Of a stretch of DNA of 64,000 nucleotides, positions 58,436 through 64,000 are shown one piece after another. A model generated the notes under the pieces. That model was not told the origin of the DNA. It saw only the letters and a program-made list of their open reading frames with translations, and made no database searches. Both the position numbers and the translations under genes were made by a program. Origin of the DNA: Chloroflexota bacterium (GTDB lineage: Bacteria; Chloroflexota; UBA11872; VXOZ01); NCBI GenBank assembly GCA_022824225.1, contig JAJEAH010000048.1, positions 1-64,000 on the forward strand. The letters are read 5' to 3'. How positions within the stretch are numbered: position 1 is the stretch's first letter; every line of letters starts with the position of its first letter.

Positions 58436-59577
58436 TCTCCTTTTGGAGTGAACCGGATCAGCTTTGGAATCGCGGAACTCGCCATCTCGAAATAGCGGTC
58501 ATCTTTCTCTACGCCAATGCTTGCATAGCCTACGGCCTCCGCGGCGGCCAGGGTTGATCCTGAGCCAGCAAACGGATCGAGAATGACTCCCTCGCCGAGG
58601 GGAAGTGCCGAACGCACCAGTTGGCGCAAGAAGGATTGTGGTTTCAGGCTGGGGTGCGGCGCCAACTCCCGCTCGGCCTTCCTTGTGGGCGAAGAAGGAA
58701 TCACGTCTCCAAACGGCTTTTCTTGAGACTGTCGGCGGAAGCCACCGGTCCGCCACTGCCGCAGGTTGTCTTGGACTCTTCCCTCGATCGGCTTACGGTA
58801 CACGAGCCACGGCTCCCACATCGAACGCGGCATCACGCTCACTTCGGAGAACTCATCGTGAGCCGCTTTCGGCCGGTCGCCGCCCCGCATCGTCATGGTG
58901 AGCCGCACTATCTCCCCCCTCCGCTCCAGCCCCGCCTCCGCCAGCGCCCCTGACACCAGATACGACACAAGGGGATTGGACGCCACGATGACGTGGGCTC
59001 CCGGAACGAGCCTGGGCAGCAGTAGGCGGGCCCACACGTAGAAGAAGGTCCTGATGTCCTTGAGTTGCTCGTCGTTGAGCGTCGTAAACCGAGGCACTGG
59101 GGAGCGCACGTGACCGTCAAAAGACGGCGGAATCCGCCAGACGCCACCCCTGCCTCTACGCAGCTTGGCTTGTTGCTCGTCTGTATACTCGTGGAGACCG
59201 TATGGCGGGTCCGTAATGACTGCATGAATGCTGTTTGCGGGTTGCTGCTCCAGCCAGTCGAAGCAATCGGCGTGATGGAGCGTTGCGCGGCCAAAGGTGA
59301 GCGGAGCTTGGGGCGTTGCCATCGGCGGCATCGGACGCTGTAGCGCTGGCGCCGAATCTTGACGTAGGGTGTACACCCCCCGCTCTTCCCGCGTAAACAA
59401 CTGCGGCGTATTCAGGCGAAGGTAGGAGCGAACGGAGGATTCCTTAACCGGCCCAACGACCTGAGAGACTCGGTCCCCAATCTCCTTGGCCGTTAGTCCC
59501 TTAGACGTAAGGGACATGACCTGAATGATGCCGTCCCTGACTTGCCCGGGCGCGCGTCTGTTCTCATTCTCTGCCAT
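58420..59577 (-). CDS. type II DNA methyltransferase (beta-type motif order) with N-terminal HTH
   Basis: A 385-residue DNA methyltransferase. The catalytic motif IV comes first (HAVITDPPYGLHEY, near residue 120) and the SAM-binding motif later (ILDPFAGSGSTLAAAEAVGY, near 340), the order of beta-class amino-methyltransferases. Residues about 10-70 (TAKEIGDRVSQVVGPVKESS, then VRSYLRLNTPQLF) form a helix-turn-helix module that may regulate its own gene. ATG 59577 is preferred because a strong TTGACA-17-CATACT promoter ends nine bases before it, implying a leaderless mRNA. The partner nuclease gene is convergent. The methylated base (m6A or m4C) is not decided. Confidence 0.9.
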   Translation of the reverse strand: MAENENRRAPGQVRDGIIQVMSLTSKGLTAKEIGDRVSQVVGPVKESSVRSYLRLNTPQLFTREERGVYTLRQDSAPALQRPMPPMATPQAPLTFGRATLHHADCFDWLEQQPANSIHAVITDPPYGLHEYTDEQQAKLRRGRGGVWRIPPSFDGHVRSPVPRFTTLNDEQLKDIRTFFYVWARLLLPRLVPGAHVIVASNPLVSYLVSGALAEAGLERRGEIVRLTMTMRGGDRPKAAHDEFSEVSVMPRSMWEPWLVYRKPIEGRVQDNLRQWRTGGFRRQSQEKPFGDVIPSSPTRKAERELAPHPSLKPQSFLRQLVRSALPLGEGVILDPFAGSGSTLAAAEAVGYASIGVEKDDRYFEMASSAIPKLIRFTPKGDQSRR

Positions 59578-59586
59578 CGTGTCTTG

Positions 59587-59615
59587 AGTATGGACGTCTG
59601 GACGTCTTTTGTCAA
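59587..59615 (-). promoter_or_regulatory. methyltransferase promoter with two GACGTC sites in the spacer
   Basis: On the minus strand TTGACA (59610-59615) and CATACT (59587-59592) are exactly 17 bases apart. The spacer is almost entirely two palindromes, GACGTC-CA-GACGTC (59593-59606). The arrangement invites autoregulation by binding or by methylation. Confidence 0.65.
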
Positions 59616-59667
59616 GTGAGGCCATTAGGTCGAGTGCGGGAGTTGCGCCGCCAGAATTGCATAGGAG

Positions 59668-60558
59668 TTAGAGGATATCGACAAGCGTCTCCAGGGCCAC
59701 GAAAACGAAGAACACCGCCGAAAGGGAGCTATTCACATGGAAGAAGGCGGTGTTGACGCGGGAGAGGTCGCGGGGATTGACGAGCAGGTGTTCCCAGATG
59801 AGCAGCCCAGCCACGGCCGCGATGCCGAGCCAGTAGAAGAGCCCCAGACCAAGGAGCGCGCCCACCGCTGCCAGGCAGAGCACGGTGGCGGTGTGGGAGA
59901 GGGCGGAGAAGACTAGCGCACGCGGGATGCCGAAACGCGCGGGCACGGAGTAGAGGCCCTCTTTCAGGTCGATTTCGTAGTCTTGGCAGGCGTAGATCAT
60001 GTCGAAACCCGCCATCCAGGTTACTACCGCCGCGCCCAGGAGCACTGTGCTCCACGCGAATTCGCCCGTAACCGCAATCCAGCCACCCATGGGCGCCATG
60101 GAGCCGGAGACGCCGAGCGCAAAGTGGCTGAGCCACGTGAACCGCTTGGTGTAGGAGTAGAAGACCAGCCAGAATATCGCCACCGGCGAGAGCAGCACGC
60201 AGAGCCAATTGAGCATGGCCGCCGCAAACACCATGAGCGCCAGGTTAGCGATGCTCGCGCCCCACATGAACTGCGGGGAGAGGATGCCCTGCGGCAAGGC
60301 GCGAATCGCCGTGCGGGGATTGCGGCTGTCCAGGTGGCGGTCGATGATGCGGTTGAGCGACATGGCAGCGGTTCGACCGGTTGTCATGGCCACCGTTACC
60401 CAGATGAATTGCCACAGCGTCGGCAAGCCTCCCGCCGCCAGCAGCATGGCCAGGTAGGCGAACGGCAAGGTGAAAGCCGCGTGCTCGATCTTGATGGCTT
60501 CCAAGAAGACCGGCACCTTGCGGATTACCGCTCCCACAGACGAAGGCGTGGCGCTCAT
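59668..60558 (-). CDS. UbiA-family prenyltransferase (MqnP / 4-hydroxybenzoate polyprenyltransferase-like)
   Basis: A 296-residue integral membrane enzyme attaching a polyprenyl chain to an aromatic acid in quinone synthesis. MSLNRIIDRHLDSRNPRTAI is the first Asp-rich motif (N-x-x-x-D-x-x-x-D) binding the Mg-diphosphate. FDMIYACQDYEIDLKEGLYS is the second. About eight helices are visible, for example HTATVLCLAAVGALLGLGLF. This subtype (RTAIRALPQG) is annotated as MqnP/UbiA in futalosine-pathway menaquinone makers. The gene follows TlpA by 33 bases on the same strand, fitting a respiratory-chain module with the upstream genes. Confidence 0.92.
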   Translation of the reverse strand: MSATPSSVGAVIRKVPVFLEAIKIEHAAFTLPFAYLAMLLAAGGLPTLWQFIWVTVAMTTGRTAAMSLNRIIDRHLDSRNPRTAIRALPQGILSPQFMWGASIANLALMVFAAAMLNWLCVLLSPVAIFWLVFYSYTKRFTWLSHFALGVSGSMAPMGGWIAVTGEFAWSTVLLGAAVVTWMAGFDMIYACQDYEIDLKEGLYSVPARFGIPRALVFSALSHTATVLCLAAVGALLGLGLFYWLGIAAVAGLLIWEHLLVNPRDLSRVNTAFFHVNSSLSAVFFVFVALETLVDIL

Positions 60559-60591
60559 GTGATTTCTCTGCTCTTGGCAGCCTGACTGCGG

Positions 60592-61179
60592 CTATTCGCG
60601 GGGCAGCATTTCCGCGAGCAGTGTCTCCATGGTGGCGATGGGCAGGGGGCCAATGAATTTGGCGGCTATGGTACCGTCGGGCGCGATGAAATAGGTTTCC
60701 GGGATGCCGGAGACACCGTACTCGATGGCGATCTTGCCGTTGGGGTCGGGTCCGCTGGGGTAGGTCTGCCCGTAGGCCTTGCGGAACTGCGCCGCCGACT
60801 CTTCGCTATCCCACAGGTTGATGCCCAGCACCACCACGCCCCGGTCCTGGTGGCGGACGTGGGTCTCTTCCAGCGCGGGGGCTTCCGCCCGGCACGGGGC
60901 GCACCACGAGGCCCAGAAGTTGATGACCACGGCTTGCCCGCGCAGGTCGCTGAGCCGCACCACGCGGCCGTCGCTCAACGTCAAGGTAAAGTCCGGCGCG
61001 GGACGGTTGTCCTGGCGGATGAGGGTGGGTTCCAGGTTTACGCCCGGCTCGAAGCCCGCCAGTTGCCCGCTCTGGGAGAGCACATAGTAGAACAGCGCCA
61101 GCAGACCGGCCATCATCGCCACCAGGAGCGGTATGAGCACGTACCGCAGGGGTATGGTGCGCGGGGCCGCACTGCTCAC
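60592..61179 (-). CDS. TlpA/ResA-like membrane-anchored thioredoxin
   Basis: A 195-residue extracytoplasmic thiol-disulfide protein. An N-terminal anchor (VLIPLLVAMMAGLLALFYYV) is followed by a TlpA/AhpC-TSA domain starting at PAPDFTLTLSDGRVV. The active site is VVINFWASWCAPCRAEAP (CxxC), and the cis-proline region reads YGVSGIPETYFI. Such proteins reduce apocytochrome c or other exported thiols. The GTG start overlaps the stop of the M55-like gene by four bases (GTGA), so translation is coupled. UbiA lies next downstream, consistent with a small respiratory operon. No ccdA or cytochrome genes are in the window. Confidence 0.93.
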   Translation of the reverse strand: MSSAAPRTIPLRYVLIPLLVAMMAGLLALFYYVLSQSGQLAGFEPGVNLEPTLIRQDNRPAPDFTLTLSDGRVVRLSDLRGQAVVINFWASWCAPCRAEAPALEETHVRHQDRGVVVLGINLWDSEESAAQFRKAYGQTYPSGPDPNGKIAIEYGVSGIPETYFIAPDGTIAAKFIGPLPIATMETLLAEMLPRE

Positions 61180-61979
61180 TGCACCATGCTCCAGACATGC
61201 TCGATCAGGTACGTAAGATCATCGCCGCGAAAGCGCACGGTGCGCCCGTCCAGCCGCTCCTGCGACGCGGAATCGAAGACGCTGCGGTCCCACACGTGGG
61301 TATCCGTCACGGTAACGTCGATTTCGTGGGGCGGTCGCACGGGCCAGGGCACGGGCAGCGGGGAGCTTGACAACGCGTCTCGCACCCCGGCGCTCACGTC
61401 CTCACGCACCGTGGCGGGAATGCGCAGCTTGGCGGCCTGAAAGCCGAATCCCCACTTGGCTATGCACGTGCGCACGTCTGGCAGCAGCGCTTCCGCTTCG
61501 GCGCAGGCGTGGTTGTCACCGCTCACGAACGCCACAGGCACGTTGTGCGCGCCGCAGAGGGCGGCGTGGATGCCGATAGTGCCCAGGTCGCGGCCGTCCA
61601 CGCGGATACGCTGCACACCCGGCGCGAGCGTTTGGCACAGCACCCCGCCCCACGTCCCGGCCCGGGCGGGATGGCCCAGGAGGATTGCCGCGTCGGCGCC
61701 GGCCAGTTCGGCAAAGCGCGCCTGCTGCTGTTCACCAAACACGTAGATTGCGCCGGGGTGCAGCCGGTCTTCGTGAAACGGCGTCAGGCCGGTAGCGTCG
61801 TGCACGACGACTTCCCGTGCGCCGGCCTGTTGCGCGCCGGTTACGGCGGCCTCGATCTCGCGCGCCATGAGCGTGCGCGCCTCCTCGAACAGAAAGGGCG
61901 CTTCGCCCTGGGGGTCAACCTGGTTGCGGTGCACCACCCCGGCAGTACCGGCCAAGAGGCCAATGATGACGACTTTCAT
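61176..61979 (-). CDS. M55 D-aminopeptidase (DppA)-fold protein lacking the metal ligands
   Basis: A 267-residue protein clearly homologous to DppA along its length (MKVVIIGLLAGTAGVVHRNQ; VPVAFVSGDNHACAEAEALL; FQAAKLRIPATV). The zinc ligands are replaced. The D-x-E of strand 1 is L-L-A. The D-S/A-H-G His is Thr (HDATG), the G-Y-H His is Pro (LLGHPARAGT), the catalytic S-H-S/T His is Gln (LCQTL), and the G-E Glu is Thr (GRDLGTIG). It is thus unlikely to be a working D-aminopeptidase and may bind peptide or act as a regulator. ATG 61979 is the conserved start. It is translationally coupled to TlpA. Confidence 0.85.
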   Translation of the reverse strand: MKVVIIGLLAGTAGVVHRNQVDPQGEAPFLFEEARTLMAREIEAAVTGAQQAGAREVVVHDATGLTPFHEDRLHPGAIYVFGEQQQARFAELAGADAAILLGHPARAGTWGGVLCQTLAPGVQRIRVDGRDLGTIGIHAALCGAHNVPVAFVSGDNHACAEAEALLPDVRTCIAKWGFGFQAAKLRIPATVREDVSAGVRDALSSSPLPVPWPVRPPHEIDVTVTDTHVWDRSVFDSASQERLDGRTVRFRGDDLTYLIEHVWSMVQ

Positions 61980-62163
61980 CGCGACGATCCCTGGTGGCTG
62001 CCGAGCGCCGGCCCAATTCGGCCCAAGGGCGCGGGTGCAGTCGCAATGGTACGCACAGGCGCAAGAGCGCAAGCGGAATAGAGAGCGCAGCCGCCGCAGT
62101 TGCGCTGGCGGCAAACACTGGGGAGCAGGTGGACCGGACTACGCATGCGATCAGCCTGCGCCG

Positions 62164-63333
62164 CTACATCGTCGGCCCGATGCGGTGCGGGGCGAACTCG
62201 CGGTGGCCCAGAATCTCGGTGGCCGTTAGCAGGCCGTTTACCGTAGCCAGGGAGAGATCGAAGAGCTCCTCGCCCAGGTCGCGGATACTGGCGGCGCCTT
62301 CCAGCACCGGCACGCCGGAAAAGTCGATATTGTCCTGCATTTTTGCCACAGTTTGCGGATTGGCACAGACTTTGATGACAGGCGCCACCGGATTGCCCAG
62401 GGGCGAGCCGCGGCCGGTGGTGAAAATGCAGAGCTGCGCGCCGCCGGCCACCATGCCGGTCACCGATTCCGAGTCGTAGCCCGGCGTATCCATCACCACC
62501 AGGCCCTTCTTGGTGGGGTATTCGGCATAGCCGACCACCTCTTCCAGCACGCTGGTGCCGCCCTTGTAGATGCAGCCCAGTGACTTCTCCTCGATGGTGG
62601 TCAGGCCGCCTTGGATATTCCCCGGCGCCGGATTCGCGCCTCGAATATCGACCCCCATGTTGAGGGCGTCCTCTTCGGCCTTGCGCACCACGCCGAGCAG
62701 TTGCTCGCCGATGGCCGGTTCGCGGGCGCGCTGGGCAAAGATGTGCTCGGCGCCGATGAATTCCGCCGCCTCGCTAATCATCACCGTGCCGCCGGCCTCC
62801 ACGACCATGTCGGAGACCACGCCGACGATGGGATTGCTTGCCAGGCCGCTGGTAGTGTCGGAGCCGCCGCACTCCGTAGCGAGTACCAGTTCGGAGAGGG
62901 GAAACTCCTCGCGCTGCATGGTGGAAAGCTTGGCTTGCAGCTTCTGCGCCATTTGCGCGCCTTCCTGGATGGTCCGGATCGAGCCGCCGGCCTCTTGGAT
63001 CACGATGAGTTCCACCGGCTTGCCCGTTTTGGCAATGCCCTCGGCGATGAGGGGCGCTTCGGCAGTCTCGCAGCCCAGGCCCACGACGATAGCCGCGCCC
63101 ACGTTCGGATTGCTGCCGGTGCCGACCATGGTGCGCACGAAGAGGTCCGCATCCGGGCCGAGTTGGCCGCAGCCGTATTGGTGGATCGCGGTCACGGCAC
63201 CGGGCACGAGTTCGGTTATGCGTTGGCCTACGGTAGACGAACAGATTACCGAAGGCAGGATTGCCAGGTGGTTTCGCACTCCCACGCGGCAATCGGGCCG
63301 GCGGTAGCCTTGAAATGTCTCTGCGCGTGCCAC
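62164..63333 (-). CDS. UxaA-family dehydratase (altronate/galactarate dehydratase C-terminal type)
   Basis: A 389-residue protein matching the C-terminal catalytic part of altronate (UxaA) and galactarate (GarD) dehydratases, without the small SAF domain at its N-terminus. TFQGYRRPDCRVGVRNHLAI is the classic start; SAF domains are often encoded separately, but none is adjacent. IHQYGCGQLGPDA, VVGLGCETAE, VLATECGGSDTTSGLASNP and GVDIRGANPAPGNIQGGLTT are family motifs, with Cys residues that probably ligate iron. GTG 63333 is chosen for the GGAGGGG eight bases upstream. The usual substrate is an aldarate or similar acid sugar. Confidence 0.9.
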   Translation of the reverse strand: MARAETFQGYRRPDCRVGVRNHLAILPSVICSSTVGQRITELVPGAVTAIHQYGCGQLGPDADLFVRTMVGTGSNPNVGAAIVVGLGCETAEAPLIAEGIAKTGKPVELIVIQEAGGSIRTIQEGAQMAQKLQAKLSTMQREEFPLSELVLATECGGSDTTSGLASNPIVGVVSDMVVEAGGTVMISEAAEFIGAEHIFAQRAREPAIGEQLLGVVRKAEEDALNMGVDIRGANPAPGNIQGGLTTIEEKSLGCIYKGGTSVLEEVVGYAEYPTKKGLVVMDTPGYDSESVTGMVAGGAQLCIFTTGRGSPLGNPVAPVIKVCANPQTVAKMQDNIDFSGVPVLEGAASIRDLGEELFDLSLATVNGLLTATEILGHREFAPHRIGPTM

Positions 63334-63429
63334 AGTATTCACCCCTCCTCCGGTCGCGTACGGTGACAAAATCGGCCTGCGCGGCGTTTGTTTCATTCGT
63401 ATTGTACTCTTCTCGTCGATTCAGTGTTT

Positions 63430-63455
63430 CCGCCTGACGGCGCGCCGTCAGGCGG
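63430..63455. promoter_or_regulatory. perfect 26-bp palindrome upstream of the UxaA gene
   Basis: CCGCCTGACGGCG is followed directly by its exact reverse complement. It lies about 100 bases before GTG 63333 on the minus strand and 357 bases before groEL. A regulator operator is likely; a hairpin is also possible. Confidence 0.55.
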
Positions 63456-63643
63456 TGCCCGCAGCCGCGGTGCGCCGCGCCGGTACAGGGCATCGCCGCG
63501 CCGGACCGCGACGCAGGTGTGCCAGCGGCGGGAACGGCGCCGGGCGCGCCGGGTTGGCGGCGGTTGCGCGACGGTAGAGTCCTGCACGGCGGAGCGGCAA
63601 TTAAGCAAAAAAGCCCTTGCTTCTTGCACGAAATGAGGGTAAG

Positions 63644-63686
63644 TTGACATTGATGAGCGTGTAGCGTACCGTGATTCACGGTGCGC
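63644..63686 (+). promoter_or_regulatory. groEL promoter with overlapping inverted repeat
   Basis: TTGACA (63644-63649) and TACCGT (63667-63672) are 17 bases apart. GCGTACCGTG-ATT-CACGGTGCGC (63664-63686), paired at 9 of 10 positions, covers the -10. It may be a non-CIRCE heat-shock operator. Confidence 0.5.
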
Positions 63687-63811
63687 TTGCACATTTTTGC
63701 TGAACATTGTGAAAGACATAATTGGCGACCCGGCACGCGTAGCGGCAAGGCAATGGCAGACGCCGCCGGGCGCTTCACACCTTAGTTGACGGTAAAGAGG
63801 AGCTGTTTTAG

Positions 63812-64000
63812 ATGCCCAAACACGTAATCTTCAGTGAAGATGCGCGGGAGGCCCTGATGTCGGGGATAGCCATGGTGGCGGCTACGGTGTCAGCCACTCT
63901 GGGTCCAAAGGGCCGCAACGTGGCGTTGAGTGAACGGGAGAAGTTGCCCATCGTCACCCACGACGGCGTGACGGTCGCCAAAGAGATCGAGCTTGAGGAC
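63812..64000 (+). CDS. groL: 60-kDa chaperonin GroEL, 3' truncated by window edge
   Basis: The first 63 codons of a group I chaperonin. [20 protein letters not shown] is the usual beginning, [12 protein letters not shown] contains the ATP-phosphate contact, and [15 protein letters not shown] the apical entry to the nucleotide site. AAAGAGGAGCT is a strong ribosome site. No groES lies upstream; the preceding gene is the divergent UxaA, so this is either a second, free-standing groEL or one whose groES is elsewhere. The frame stays open to the last base of the window. It is not in the ORF track because it has no stop. Confidence 0.95.
   Translation, partial: MPKHVIFSEDAREALMSGIAMVAATVSATLGPKGRNVALSEREKLPIVTHDGVTVAKEIELED

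Larger units (their letters stand above)
63334..63811. other. divergent region between the UxaA gene and groEL
   Basis: 478 bases with no gene; the overlapping ORFs at both strands lack ribosome sites. It contains a 26-bp palindrome and a promoter-plus-palindrome described separately. A CIRCE element (TTAGCACTC-N9-GAGTGCTAA) was not seen. Confidence 0.6.

Noticed and set aside
63388-63719. ORFs on both strands between the UxaA gene and groEL
   Set aside because: They cover the palindromes and promoter, have no ribosome sites and no recognisable sequence.

Overview
This window is about 62% G+C and densely coded on both strands. It looks like a bacterial chromosome from the Chloroflexota, perhaps a marine or sponge-associated SAR202/Dehalococcoidia-like or Caldilinea-like lineage. 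The evidence is indirect: a CoaBC with Asp and Ser at two family positions, an MqnP/UbiA-type prenyltransferase beside a TlpA thioredoxin, a groEL without groES, and many GSA-type aminotransferases, DUF3604, ceramidase-like, C45, RraA and VOC genes. No rRNA, tRNA or other phylogenetic marker was seen, so the assignment is an inference.

Layout. 0-4 kb: the end of a DegT/StrS sugar aminotransferase, an oligogalacturonate-lyase-like beta-propeller, a Fic protein with its own operator-like inverted repeat, and a VOC protein. 4-10 kb: a small A+T-richer defence-type islet with an orphan RHH antitoxin, two small unknown ORFs, a Panacea (DUF4065) antitoxin overlapping a two-helix membrane protein, and a large nuclease/N6-adenine methylase carrying an in-frame cluster of palindromic repeats. 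10-18 kb: two amidohydrolases, a decayed type I-E-like CRISPR array in exact 61-bp register, the CoA genes coaX and coaBC, and NUDIX and RraA genes. 18-36.5 kb: a cell-surface glycosylation block (YfhO, GT39, GT4, a double GT2, another GT2) mixed with purine and pyrimidine genes (purB, purC, pyrE), a MoaD/ThiS protein and a C45 acyltransferase. It also holds a 1.9-kb repeat nursery at 33.0-34.9 kb.

36.5-46.4 kb: an Lnt-like protein without its catalytic Cys, an ankyrin protein, an orphan proteasome/HslV-like Ntn hydrolase, a HAD phosphatase, and divergent GSA-aminotransferase and GMC oxidoreductase genes, then a methyltransferase. 46.5-57.7 kb: a broken phytanoyl-CoA dioxygenase, a lipoprotein of four Cache-like repeats, a catabolic-looking set (ceramidase-like, TIM-barrel isomerase, second GSA aminotransferase, alpha/beta hydrolase, DUF3604) and a frameshifted CCDC90-like gene. 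57.8-59.6 kb: a convergent type II restriction-modification pair. 59.7-64 kb: UbiA prenyltransferase, TlpA, an M55-fold protein without metal ligands, a UxaA-family dehydratase and the start of groEL.

At least six families of short dispersed palindromic repeats occupy most longer intergenic gaps. They have entered one gene in frame, fill one CRISPR spacer, and have expanded into tandem arrays. The most original signals are the Ntn hydrolase whose initiator Met precedes a Thr in proteasome-like register, the decayed CRISPR array, the in-frame repeat cluster, the Panacea/membrane-protein pair, and two enzyme-fold proteins that have lost their catalytic residues.
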